DNA of 64,000 nt from Bradyrhizobiaceae bacterium (GTDB taxonomy: Bacteria; Bacteroidota; Ignavibacteria; Kapaibacteriales; Kapaibacteriaceae), in contig JAGFIZ010000012.1 in the NCBI GenBank assembly GCA_024103135.1, forward strand, positions 1 to 64,000, read 5' to 3'. Every line of letters starts with the position of its first letter. The first letter of the stretch is position 1. A program made the translations under genes and the position numbers. This document shows positions 6,305 to 16,004 of the stretch, piece by piece. Below the pieces are notes generated by a model, which did not search any database, had not been told where the DNA came from, and saw only the letters and a program-made list of their open reading frames with translations.

Positions 6305-9300
6305 CTATTCCTGCTTTGCCGGTAGGTTGTCAATTGCTCGTTTCACTGCTGTTGGATATAGCTGATCAAAGCCGTGCACGTCATATTGATATGAGTGAGA
6401 ATTGTATATCGATCTAACATCCCCATTGTATGTGCTATAGCTGCCGACTACTATCTCTTCAGTAAGGTCCACGTTAATATTAATTGTAAAGTCGTTCTGG
6501 TAGACACGATCATAAGTAGTGATGCCTGCTGTTACCGCGGTCGCTAAATCTGTCTGCACAGCGTCGAAATTGTTGTATAAATGTACATGCGATTCTATCA
6601 TTGACTTTACATTCTCAGGATTCTCCGGTGAATCTGGATCGTTGTCAGCAGGAGTTGCGACAGTGACTAGGTTGATACCTACATCGTTGTACCCGGCTTC
6701 ATCTAATCTCTCGCGTAGTAAAGGAACGGCTTGTATACCAAGGTTACCGGCGTGGCTGTGCATTATCAGCGTCACACTTTCCGTACCAGTCAAAGTCAAC
6801 ATGACATGATCAACCAATTCAACCGCCGCCTGACCGCGATCAATTCTGTCGTTAAATGGCCCATTTCCCCAATTAAGCAGTCCATGCCCCCAGTTAAAAT
6901 TAGCATTCCATGATTTGTTGCTTGACAATCTAAACAACTGCTTACTACCTTCTGACAAGTATGGACCATTGAGCCACCTCGACGAGTTTGACATTGTACC
7001 ATGAATGTAGTAAGCCTCGAGTCCATCACGATCAACCGCCCATATCGGAGTATTAGACGCGTACTGATAACTCGACATCATTGGGTATTGGACAATTAGT
7101 GGATCCACACTCAGAAACTTCGCCACCCGCGAATCATAGATCCTGAACCCATAGTCCTGCTGGTTGCCTGTCCCCTTGATCTCATTGTCATTCTCCTTCC
7201 CATTGAACCCATACCTATACGAACCTTGACTTCCCGTTCTCCCAGCCATCCCCATCCCGAAGGGATAATAGTCCACCTGCGACAGCACTGAAGGAAGATA
7301 CACACCGGCCGATGGCTCGCTCAGTTCATCACTGATCAGGACGCGAATGTTACCAAGGTGGTCCTTGAGTTCGTAGTTCCAATGACCAGCAATCCGTGCA
7401 AACGAGACATTGATGGTGTCGTGCTGGGTGTTGTCTTGCGCACGCTCAGGGCGGATCATACCAACACGGTCGGAGCCGTAGAGAGGTACTTCTGATAGGG
7501 TCACATCGCCGGAAGCCCCCTCCCGTGTGTAGATGGAGAGTGCGTTACCTTGCGGATCGCGGATGTACCACGTTGCTGTGGCGAGTGTGCTGCCATCCCA
7601 CACTTGTTTGCGGACGCGATTGCCGGCTGCGTCGTAGAGGTAGCCGATCTGGTTCGTTGTGGTGACGATCGAGTCGATCTTGTTAGCTGGGGTCCAGAAG
7701 ATGGCTGTTACTCCTTCCTCTTCATCGTGGATGAGGTTGCCGATCTCGTCGTAGGTGTAATTCCCTATCGCCTGATCGTCTAGGTCGCCGTTGTGCAGGC
7801 TCGCTCCGCGACTATCATCGATGAACCGCAGCTTGTTCGTAGGTGGCGAAGACGTATAGTCGTAAACTAGATCATCAAAGAGAGCATTACTGCCATCATG
7901 CCTTTGGAGCGTGAGAATGTTCCCATTGCCATCGTAGGTATATGATGTTGCCCAGTAGTTCGGATCGGGGTTGGACCACGCTGTTGCTCCGTGATCATAG
8001 AGCTTGTCCGACATGAGCCGGTTGAGGATATCGTACGTGTACGATGCGGCGATGGCGGTAGGGGGCGTTGCACCGCTCGTTGTGGTGCGAGAGTTCCAAG
8101 CCCATCCTGCAATGTTGCCGTTGTACAGTGGCTTGGTCAGGAGCGCTGCGTTGCTAATGGGCGAGGTAAACGGATTGCCCGTTGAGGAGTAATCATTCCC
8201 ATGGTAGTGCAATTCCATGCCGAAGGCATCACGTCCAAAGTACGGATGCCCCCCTGCAGCATCACCATCTCCACCGGGATCGGATGATTCATCCAGTGTA
8301 GCGACGTTTATCCCTTTCAACCATCCATTGATGGTGTACGTATAGTCAAGACCTTGAAGGTTGTCTTGTCCGATCTCTACACGCTTCAAAGGGCCGTGCT
8401 GGTAGTATTCGTAGGATGCGTCCGTGTCCCATATGGCGCCATCAAGACTGGACGAAGCGGTTACAATCCTGCCATCTGCATCATAAGTATATCGACGTAA
8501 CACCTGGTCGTATCTCTGCCTGTTTTGTCGAACTTCCACGACACGTCCTGAAATGAGATCATAGTCGTACTCTATCAGGACTCCTTTTCGACCGGTTGCA
8601 CTTCCATCGATGCCAGGGATGTCTTGAATAAGCCATTCAACGTTGCCATGTGGGTCATAGGAATAATACGTCTTCACTTGATCGCCTGTCGTGTTTGACA
8701 AGTCGCCATCCTCATCCGTGACAGTGAAACTGATTCTGTTCAGTAGGTTTTCCTGCTCCTTACCAGTCCAAGGAGCAGGAAGCGTTCCAGCACTAGCAGT
8801 GTAGGTTGTCTTGGTAACGAACTCGCCGCTTGTAATTGGATATGACGATGAAGCAATGGTTTGTGGGTCACCCGAAGTTGCCTTTTGGCCAACCTCGACT
8901 ACGCGACCCAAGTCGTCATAGTTGATGTAGGAGTACTTGTTTGGCGTGGCGGTGATCTGCTTGGCGTTTCTCGACAATCGCAGCTGTCCAAAGTCATTGT
9001 ACCAGAACTCCGTCAGACCACCATCAGGAGTCAGGCTCTTCGTCATCTGACCTAGAGTATTGTAGGCGTACTTTGTGACAAAGGTGTGGGAGGGGGCATC
9101 ACTACGATCCTCCGTGCTGAGATTGAGGAAGTCAACACCTTCAGGTGGTACAGTCTTGACGAGGCGACCAGCACGGTCGTAATAATACAAAGTGTAGTGT
9201 TGCAGGTGTTCCGCAGTCTGCGAAACAAAGCCATCTTTGATCCTCGAAGGATCAAGACAATTCTCGTAGTAGCTGATTTCGACGCTCTTCAGCATCGTGT

Positions 9301-12300
9301 CTAGGCATGGTCCATTGAGTTGCTCCTCGATACTCCTGATGATCGTCTCGATTGCATCGACAGCACAGCTAGATGGCTTCATGTAGCCGACGTTCGTCAG
9401 TGTATCAGCTTTCACCCAACGAAAGCAGATGTTCGCACAGGATATGTAATCGCAAACGTCGCATAGAAGAAAGTTCGTGCACGTGTCCGTTGGCAATACT
9501 GGGTCGGGGCATGCAATTCTCAAGCACTCGTACTCAAAACGACGAGCAAGCGTCCACTCGTCTGCCTCATCGTTGACAGTTACGTAAAGAATCCCATCAT
9601 CAGTCTGCCTAAACTCGATCATCTCACTGAGCTTGCTTGCAGCAATCAACTCCATTGCGTCACCATACGTAGATTGCCCGCGAGAAGTCAAGGGCCAGCC
9701 CTGGTAGTTTCCCCATAAAGTTCCATTCTCATTGGCAAGTTGCAGCCAGGCAAACAAGGGTCTATCTGCCAGATTCACAGGTCCAGTACACGGCTGAATC
9801 GATATGACACCAGCTACATGAAGATCCGTTTCTTCGTTCACTTGGATAAGATATTTGACAAAGGACCTGATGTTCAGCAGAGCAGAAAGCTGATTCGCAT
9901 CAAGCTGATTGCCTGCCTCATCCTGAAGACAGGTCAGGTCGAATCCTTCTAATTCCCAAGGGACATTCGCATTCTTCGCACCGGCAACATTAGCAGCGAA
10001 CACTGGTTTCGTGGGATCATCATTGGACGTCATGCCGGGAGCCCAAACTGGTACCGTTGTACTCCCATCCAGGACTATCTCGTAAACAGTTACTTCGTCG
10101 TTGCCAATTGTAAACGGTCCAAGCGTGTTGTAGACGTCGAACGAGCCATCGTTAAGGATGCCTTCGTCTACTGTAGCTGACCACACGGTCTCCAGATACC
10201 TATTCAAGGCTGTTACAATTGGATGAGGGTTCTCTTCATTGTACAAGACAAGTGGATCCTTGTCTGGTTCCTCATACCGTATCTGACATGGATCACCTTC
10301 ATCAGGGCCGACGAAGCGTTGACGGGTATCGCCCTTCCGCACCAGCACCAAGAAGGGATCGGATGGACTTGTCTGTCCATTGGGTACCGTTCCCCACCAT
10401 CCGGTTGGCAGTGTAACGCTCGTGAGACAGTCTAGCGCGTCAACATACTCCTCTCCAAGCCCGGCGATAACATCACGCGTGTTGAAGATTGCCCACTCCG
10501 TTGTCATCTCTGACTCGAACTTCTCGAGCTCGTAGTTCAGGACATCGACGATCAACTGTGCCAGAGATGCTTGGGTCTCAATGTGTTTCCAGGAGTATCC
10601 AGTTGCGGTCGGACAGTTATTGTACTCGTCCGGCTCTGTGATGCGGAAGGATGTCGACGTCATAATGTTCATGACGTCAACGACTTTCTGATTGTCAATT
10701 CCCGTGATGTTGACATTATCGTGACTAATACTCTCGATGTCGAGATCGCATGATTGACGACAATCCTTGATCATGGCGTTCACCGTACACATGATCATGT
10801 ACCACGACACCTCTTCCGTTGCTTCAGGGTTGAACTCCGCAAAGTCAGGGTTACCTATGATCTTTCGTCCAGCATTCAAGTGCATCCTGATGACTTCGTC
10901 ACGAAACGGTATGCTAAAACTCTCACAGTGTGACAGGCAGTCGTCTTGCATTTCCTGCAGTCGATCCTTCACACACTGTACACGCACATTAACATCTGAC
11001 GAGGCACAGTCATCAAACTCACCGTTGTCGAATTGATCCGTGTACCGACGCGTTTGCCCATTCTCGTCCTCAAAGTCTATGATCTTACTAACATAGCATG
11101 CCCTGAGTTGACGGTGCTCATTATCAACCTCTTCATCATTCGTGCCATTGCACGCAGCAGGCGTAGGTGTACATCCGGAAACACTGGGCGGAGTGGGAAG
11201 TATTCTCCAAGCTTCATCTACCCAACCACCATGACTATTCTCATCTACCGTCTCGTTCAAGGGATGAGCAGAACAGTACTTTGTACCGGCACAATCCAGA
11301 AAGTAGTCAATCAGGTTGAAGGATTCGTTCTTCTCTATGGTCGTGCCAATTGTTAGGAATGCCAACTGCTGATACTGCTGGACAATCCCCATCCAGCAGG
11401 CATACACTTCTTCACAGTCATATCCTCCAAGGTTGGGATCGATCATATTCTCGATCAAGGTGTTGATCTCTCCGGTGATTGGATTACCAGCGTCATTCAC
11501 AAGCAGTGGGGCGCCTCCGTAATACCACACCGCATTCTTCAACGTAGCCGACGTGAAAGGATCCTCCAGAAGTGCCTTGTAGTTGGATGGTAGAGCGTCT
11601 ACTGCATCGAGAAGCATCTCCTCGTAGTCGATTCCAGGCGCGCACGGATCAATACAGTCGACAACCGGGAACACGAGAGTGCAACAGCCGACGGTCGTAT
11701 CCGGCTCAGCCCCTTCCCTAGTACGGTTCTCCTGATACCGTTTCAGCATGGTTTTGGCCCACACTTCTCTGTCGTGCACTTCAGATGAGTTCGATGCAGA
11801 AAATGCTCGAAACGCTACCATGTCATTGAATGCCTGCGTGTCGTTCCCGCTGAGGATGTCCTTGAGCACGGCTTCAACAGTGGTTTGGTGCTCCTCTCTT
11901 AGGTCTATCTGAACCGCATCAATGGCAGACTTCTCTCCAAGCGCGACGTTAGGTCGGATCGGTCGAAGGATTCTCTCTATGACATAGGTCCCGGCAGGCA
12001 GGTCTTCCTCAAGGTGGGCATCTTCTTCAGCAATAGTTGGTGCGGGGCAATTTGCCGCGTTGTAGACGAAATCATCCTCATACACCACAGTTCCGTCAGC
12101 TTCTCTGACTCGTATAGTGACGGCGTAGTCACACACTTGGCAGATGTCGATCTCGTTCGTCTCCGGATCGCCACCAACGCATGAGAAACCGTACTCGTTG
12201 CGTAGAATAAAGTACATGAAGGTGTAGTCTGCCGAAGCTGGGACTACGAGGGTCCTGGACTGGTAGATGGAGTCCTTACCAACGACTACCCCATGGCGCA

Positions 12301-14146
12301 GCGTGTCGGCCATCGTCAAATCCTGCCCATTACCGCTTGGCAAGGATGACATCACACCGCTAGTGTTCGTACCTGCGGAAATACAGGTTGCGATGGTTCT
12401 GTCGTCACGGTCAACATATGTATAGCTAACCACACCGTTCGGATCAGTTGTCACCACCTTTCTGACAGAGTATGGAGTAGGTGCCTCGTTGCCGAATACC
12501 GAGACCAATTCTGCTTCGGTTACGCCGGCATACTGCGTTGTAGTAGTGTGGCTGCCGGAAGACTTCTGGTTCAAGACACTCCCCGCTGAGGTCTGCTCAA
12601 TAGGCTGTACGAGGGGATCATTACTCAAGACTGTCCGTACGAACGGATATCCGCCATCGTCAGGCGTGCGATCAGAGCCCCAATACGTCGCTATCAGACT
12701 CGTTGAGGCCACAGCCTCTGCCGCGTCAGCGTTTGAGGTTGCGTCATAGTCCATTGCCGTATAGGGATCAGAGCTTGAACCCATCGGGTTTGCTAGAAAC
12801 GAGAGATTGTCTCCTCCTGGAACATTGTCCTTTGGGAATGGCAGTGACTGAACAAGTGGTCGCCCCTGGTAGTCAAGGACAGTGTGCTGCACCAGCACAT
12901 CACCCGTTGAATGAAGAAACGACTGTTGCTGAATTGGTGCTAGTGCGCTTGAAGCAAACGTCATTTTCTCGGATGCGCCATTCCCGCCATGACGATTCTC
13001 GTAGAACACCCGGTGGAAAGACCAGTTCTTGTCGGCATCGAACTGATCGTAGGCAAACATCGATCGCGTCTGAGCAGTGGTAGCTGTTGCACCATCAATC
13101 TTCACTTCTGATCCAATGCAGTCGAAGTGGGCGCTTTGCGCGACGCCCTCAGACCAGGCACCAAAATTCAAATCGTTGGCAAGTCCACCTTCATACCAGT
13201 TTCCAATGGGACGAACGCGCCAGAGATACCAACCTCCCCCTTCAGCAATTGTTATATCCGTGGTGAGCAATGCACTTTGGCCGTCCGAATAGACGATCAC
13301 GCGCTGAGCCTTGTTCCAGTCGACCACCGTTGAGCACTTTGTTGGCTCTGTCCGGTACCCTTCATACTCATTGTATAGGCGCAACACCTGTAATTCATGA
13401 GCAGGCATGTAGTTGGAACAGTCAGTATATGACCAAGCAAACGTAACCGGATTCTCAGTAACTAGCGCAGCTCCACCTTGGACAGCTGTCAGGGTAGCCT
13501 GCATCGGGTCCGTGTAAGAGTAGTGGTGCTCGGCAGTAGTGGCAAATGGGTGTACCTGGTAATGCAGTATCACTTTTGCATCTAGCCGGAGACTATCGAG
13601 GATGTCCGTTGTAGTACCGGACGAGGCAGTTATTCCAACAACCTTAACACGTATCTCGTCGTCGACACCAGTCTGCACAGAACAGGACTGACGCCAATGC
13701 GATGTGTAGTTAATTGGATACGAGGCTCTGATGGTTTTGTCAACACTATTAATGCTGATCGTCGCACTTGGCGACTGGGGATAGTAGCTCATCTGTAACG
13801 CTGCGGAGTATGATGCTACCTTAAAACTCAGATCGATATCATACTCGTCTGAGGTTGCCACGTGTCTGATGTCGCCTCCGGAGATGCTCAATGAAACCAC
13901 AACCTCAACGTACGACGGGCAAGACTCTGTATTACATGAGGCATCTGCAGGATCACTGATAGGGCTTAGAGCAATCTCGGCATCGGTTTGTATAGCACCA
14001 CCCAGAAGTACACCCTCAAGTTGCTGTAGTCTTGGTGGAATGTATTGAACCTTGACATCTGCCTTCTGCGCATGCATGTGTACACCACACAATACAGTCA
14101 CAACTGTAATGATGAGAAGACACCGCATGGCTGGGACGACACTCAT
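6305..14146 (-). CDS. Giant RHS/YD-repeat protein with C-terminal lipase-like domain
   Basis: 2613 residues with a signal peptide (hydrophobic stretch CLLIITVVTVLCGVHMHAQ). Residues about 30-1600 are a large Cys-containing N-terminal region similar in style to Bacteroidota RHS proteins (DUF6443-like). From about 1640 come YD repeats (YYDRAGRLVKT, YNDFGQLRLS, YDDLGRVVEV, YTYDGNGNILTL), then the RHS core: HLGNIRVLISD, YYPFGMGMAGR, YGFNGKENDNE, YGFRIYDSRVAKFLSVDPL, ending near 2375. The tip (about 2378-2613) looks like an alpha/beta hydrolase: an HG oxyanion-type motif at His2382, a possible nucleophile elbow with Ser2464 in MHSHAG, and a late His2591. The elbow is atypical (Met and Ala replace the usual Gly). 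The RHS core normally forms a shell around a C-terminal toxin. Starts inside the stop of the SUMF-fold gene (ATGA). A role as secreted anti-cell effector is inferred. Confidence 0.8.
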   Translation of the reverse strand: MSVVPAMRCLLIITVVTVLCGVHMHAQKADVKVQYIPPRLQQLEGVLLGGAIQTDAEIALSPISDPADASCNTESCPSYVEVVVSLSISGGDIRHVATSDEYDIDLSFKVASYSAALQMSYYPQSPSATISINSVDKTIRASYPINYTSHWRQSCSVQTGVDDEIRVKVVGITASSGTTTDILDSLRLDAKVILHYQVHPFATTAEHHYSYTDPMQATLTAVQGGAALVTENPVTFAWSYTDCSNYMPAHELQVLRLYNEYEGYRTEPTKCSTVVDWNKAQRVIVYSDGQSALLTTDITIAEGGGWYLWRVRPIGNWYEGGLANDLNFGAWSEGVAQSAHFDCIGSEVKIDGATATTAQTRSMFAYDQFDADKNWSFHRVFYENRHGGNGASEKMTFASSALAPIQQQSFLHSTGDVLVQHTVLDYQGRPLVQSLPFPKDNVPGGDNLSFLANPMGSSSDPYTAMDYDATSNADAAEAVASTSLIATYWGSDRTPDDGGYPFVRTVLSNDPLVQPIEQTSAGSVLNQKSSGSHTTTTQYAGVTEAELVSVFGNEAPTPYSVRKVVTTDPNGVVSYTYVDRDDRTIATCISAGTNTSGVMSSLPSGNGQDLTMADTLRHGVVVGKDSIYQSRTLVVPASADYTFMYFILRNEYGFSCVGGDPETNEIDICQVCDYAVTIRVREADGTVVYEDDFVYNAANCPAPTIAEEDAHLEEDLPAGTYVIERILRPIRPNVALGEKSAIDAVQIDLREEHQTTVEAVLKDILSGNDTQAFNDMVAFRAFSASNSSEVHDREVWAKTMLKRYQENRTREGAEPDTTVGCCTLVFPVVDCIDPCAPGIDYEEMLLDAVDALPSNYKALLEDPFTSATLKNAVWYYGGAPLLVNDAGNPITGEINTLIENMIDPNLGGYDCEEVYACWMGIVQQYQQLAFLTIGTTIEKNESFNLIDYFLDCAGTKYCSAHPLNETVDENSHGGWVDEAWRILPTPPSVSGCTPTPAACNGTNDEEVDNEHRQLRACYVSKIIDFEDENGQTRRYTDQFDNGEFDDCASSDVNVRVQCVKDRLQEMQDDCLSHCESFSIPFRDEVIRMHLNAGRKIIGNPDFAEFNPEATEEVSWYMIMCTVNAMIKDCRQSCDLDIESISHDNVNITGIDNQKVVDVMNIMTSTSFRITEPDEYNNCPTATGYSWKHIETQASLAQLIVDVLNYELEKFESEMTTEWAIFNTRDVIAGLGEEYVDALDCLTSVTLPTGWWGTVPNGQTSPSDPFLVLVRKGDTRQRFVGPDEGDPCQIRYEEPDKDPLVLYNEENPHPIVTALNRYLETVWSATVDEGILNDGSFDVYNTLGPFTIGNDEVTVYEIVLDGSTTVPVWAPGMTSNDDPTKPVFAANVAGAKNANVPWELEGFDLTCLQDEAGNQLDANQLSALLNIRSFVKYLIQVNEETDLHVAGVISIQPCTGPVNLADRPLFAWLQLANENGTLWGNYQGWPLTSRGQSTYGDAMELIAASKLSEMIEFRQTDDGILYVTVNDEADEWTLARRFEYECLRIACPDPVLPTDTCTNFLLCDVCDYISCANICFRWVKADTLTNVGYMKPSSCAVDAIETIIRSIEEQLNGPCLDTMLKSVEISYYENCLDPSRIKDGFVSQTAEHLQHYTLYYYDRAGRLVKTVPPEGVDFLNLSTEDRSDAPSHTFVTKYAYNTLGQMTKSLTPDGGLTEFWYNDFGQLRLSRNAKQITATPNKYSYINYDDLGRVVEVGQKATSGDPQTIASSSYPITSGEFVTKTTYTASAGTLPAPWTGKEQENLLNRISFTVTDEDGDLSNTTGDQVKTYYSYDPHGNVEWLIQDIPGIDGSATGRKGVLIEYDYDLISGRVVEVRQNRQRYDQVLRRYTYDADGRIVTASSSLDGAIWDTDASYEYYQHGPLKRVEIGQDNLQGLDYTYTINGWLKGINVATLDESSDPGGDGDAAGGHPYFGRDAFGMELHYHGNDYSSTGNPFTSPISNAALLTKPLYNGNIAGWAWNSRTTTSGATPPTAIAASYTYDILNRLMSDKLYDHGATAWSNPDPNYWATSYTYDGNGNILTLQRHDGSNALFDDLVYDYTSSPPTNKLRFIDDSRGASLHNGDLDDQAIGNYTYDEIGNLIHDEEEGVTAIFWTPANKIDSIVTTTNQIGYLYDAAGNRVRKQVWDGSTLATATWYIRDPQGNALSIYTREGASGDVTLSEVPLYGSDRVGMIRPERAQDNTQHDTINVSFARIAGHWNYELKDHLGNIRVLISDELSEPSAGVYLPSVLSQVDYYPFGMGMAGRTGSQGSYRYGFNGKENDNEIKGTGNQQDYGFRIYDSRVAKFLSVDPLIVQYPMMSSYQYASNTPIWAVDRDGLEAYYIHGTMSNSSRWLNGPYLSEGSKQLFRLSSNKSWNANFNWGHGLLNWGNGPFNDRIDRGQAAVELVDHVMLTLTGTESVTLIMHSHAGNLGIQAVPLLRERLDEAGYNDVGINLVTVATPADNDPDSPENPENVKSMIESHVHLYNNFDAVQTDLATAVTAGITTYDRVYQNDFTININVDLTEEIVVGSYSTYNGDVRSIYNSHSYQYDVHGFDQLYPTAVKRAIDNLPAKQE

Positions 14147-15285
14147 TGAATCCTCACAATACGTAATCCAGTTGATGGGTCCGCAGCCGTGTAGGAATAC
14201 GCAGCTCTAAAGCGAGTAGATAGTCCAGCGCCAGGGCCATGACCGACATGACCCCCTCGACTCATGCGAAAGATATTTGAAGATCGATTGCATGGGTCAA
14301 TCAAGGGCTGTATAGAATACAAACCTTCCGAATCGTTAGTCCATTCGGTGGCATTTCCCATCATGTCAAACAGCCCGTATGCATTCGATTTTAACTGGCC
14401 AACGGGGTGTGTCTGTATCACTCCATCTACCGCACTGTTGACGTTGAACCAACCGTAGTCTGCAAGCGTTTGAGCAAACGCTTGTCTCTCTTCTACGGTT
14501 GGGTGAGGTCCAAGGTCAGGTACACCGTAGAACATAGTTGTGTCGCCTGCTGCGGCTGCATACTCCCACTCGGCCTCAGTTGGTAGCCGATACCCATTGG
14601 CATTCCAGTCGATAACTGGAGACTGGCCTATGTTTGAGTACACTCGCTGATATCCATGTAGATCTGACATAGCATTGCAGAACTCCAATGCCTGCTCCCA
14701 TGTGACATTTGTGACCGGCATTGTTGGGCCCTTGAAAACGCTATTGTCCACATCCATGACTCTCTGCCACTGCTCCTGAGTTACCTCATGGATGCCGATC
14801 CAGAATGAACGCGTCAACGTGACACTATGCTTTGGTACGGAGACCTCCATCATGTCCTTGTACGCCGAGTCCGCACCGCGCATATACGTCCCTGCCGGCA
14901 GCAGGACCATGTAAATGGAATCGGTAGCTGAGCGATCGACCAACTGAAAGTCAACATCGGTGACACTCGCATCAGCAACAGTCACCTGTCGGCTTTCCGG
15001 CGAAAAGGTCCTACCGGTCAGTGACGGGGTGACAACATAGTTTCCTGCTGACACAGAGTCGAAGGAGAACCGTCCTTTTGCATCCGAACTCACCATGCGT
15101 GCACCCATTGACATGGACACTCCTGAGACACCTTGCGTTGTGCCTTCCATAGTGATGGTACCAGAAACAGTCGTCAATCCGGTACCGTTCGGTGGCAGCG
15201 GCTCCGAGTCAGAGCAACCAATCACAGTAATCGTAATGACGAAAGCAGCTAGAAACGGGGTGATTAGCCTGTGGTTCATTGTCAC
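14143..15285 (-). CDS. SUMF1/FGE-fold lipoprotein with Ig-like front domain
   Basis: 380 residues. Signal peptide ends in a lipobox VIGC (Cys24), so probably a lipoprotein. Residues about 38-115 form a carboxypeptidase-regulatory-like beta domain (GVSGVSMSM, DAKGRFSFDSV, GNYVVTPSLTG). Residues about 122-380 are a formylglycine-generating-enzyme (SUMF1) fold: MVLLPAGTYMRGAD, WIGIHEVTQEQWQRVM, PVTNVTWEQALEFCN, YRLPTEAEWEYAAA, YGLFDMMGNATEWT. The C-terminal active-site Cys pair of true FGE is absent (TGLRIVRIQ at the end), so sulfatase activation is unlikely. GldJ and GldK of the T9SS are SUMF-fold lipoproteins too, so a structural or export role is conceivable. Coupled by 4-base overlaps on both sides. 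Confidence 0.75.
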   Translation of the reverse strand: MTMNHRLITPFLAAFVITITVIGCSDSEPLPPNGTGLTTVSGTITMEGTTQGVSGVSMSMGARMVSSDAKGRFSFDSVSAGNYVVTPSLTGRTFSPESRQVTVADASVTDVDFQLVDRSATDSIYMVLLPAGTYMRGADSAYKDMMEVSVPKHSVTLTRSFWIGIHEVTQEQWQRVMDVDNSVFKGPTMPVTNVTWEQALEFCNAMSDLHGYQRVYSNIGQSPVIDWNANGYRLPTEAEWEYAAAAGDTTMFYGVPDLGPHPTVEERQAFAQTLADYGWFNVNSAVDGVIQTHPVGQLKSNAYGLFDMMGNATEWTNDSEGLYSIQPLIDPCNRSSNIFRMSRGGHVGHGPGAGLSTRFRAAYSYTAADPSTGLRIVRIQ

Positions 15286-16004
15286 CTCAACTGATTGTGT
15301 ATTGTGTAGCCCCGATATAGCTCTCGCAGAACGCCTTGCGAGTCATAGACGGTTGACAGAGGATTCACTTGATGAACATCGACAGCAGTTTCCATTTTGA
15401 GGTACAAGATGTCAAGTCGTTTCACTCCTGTTCGTACATCGACATCCATGGCGATTGAGGTCAAGCGATTCGTCTTGGCGTCCAATGTCAACTGAGCACT
15501 ATTAGCAAGGAATCCCTGGATATATTCCTGTGGTACAGGGAATGATCGCACGAGAACGATTCTATTATCAATTTGAGTGCACGAGCACTCTCCATCGAAT
15601 AGCAGTCTGAGGAACTGCTCCGTAACATTGTGTGGTGCATACGCATCTACCGATGATTGGGTCATATCGACGATATAGACTGATTTCGTCACATGTTCAA
15701 CAAAGACTGCGCAACGTCGGTCAGTACAGATCGAGTAGCTGCCTGCCTTTGTCAACGAGTAACCGGGCATACTATAGACCTGTACGGTGTCGGTAGTCAC
15801 TGTCCCGTTCACGTTGTGCGTTGCCACTTCGTAGTTCAGGTGCTTTGCCGTTGAGTCATTGAGCCACAGTAGATACGATCGCAGGCAACGACGGGCATCC
15901 TCCGTGCAATCGGCGGCTGCGAGGCATGCCGACGACATCAAGAGCGCCCCAGACGTGCAGATCACAGCCACAACGTTGATAATGGGATTACTCATCGAGA
16001 TCAT
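15282..16004 (-). CDS. Exported protein of unknown function
   Basis: 240 residues with an N-terminal signal peptide (VVAVICTSGALLMSSACLA), then CTEDARRCLRSYLLWL. The mature part reads as beta-strands and has a few Cys (CTEDARRC, CTDRRC, CSC). The pattern of a secreted protein with a substrate-lifted beta sheet (NRLTSIAMDVDVRTGVKRLDILYLKME) is reminiscent of LolA-like folds, but I cannot assign a family. It overlaps both neighbours by 4 bases (ATGA type), so it is produced in step with the SUMF-fold lipoprotein and the giant RHS protein and is probably an accessory of that system. Confidence 0.65.
   Translation of the reverse strand: MISMSNPIINVVAVICTSGALLMSSACLAAADCTEDARRCLRSYLLWLNDSTAKHLNYEVATHNVNGTVTTDTVQVYSMPGYSLTKAGSYSICTDRRCAVFVEHVTKSVYIVDMTQSSVDAYAPHNVTEQFLRLLFDGECSCTQIDNRIVLVRSFPVPQEYIQGFLANSAQLTLDAKTNRLTSIAMDVDVRTGVKRLDILYLKMETAVDVHQVNPLSTVYDSQGVLRELYRGYTIHNQLR

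Noticed and set aside
14143-15285. Active formylglycine-generating enzyme
   Set aside because: The C-terminal Cys residues required for catalysis are absent and no sulfatase gene is near.
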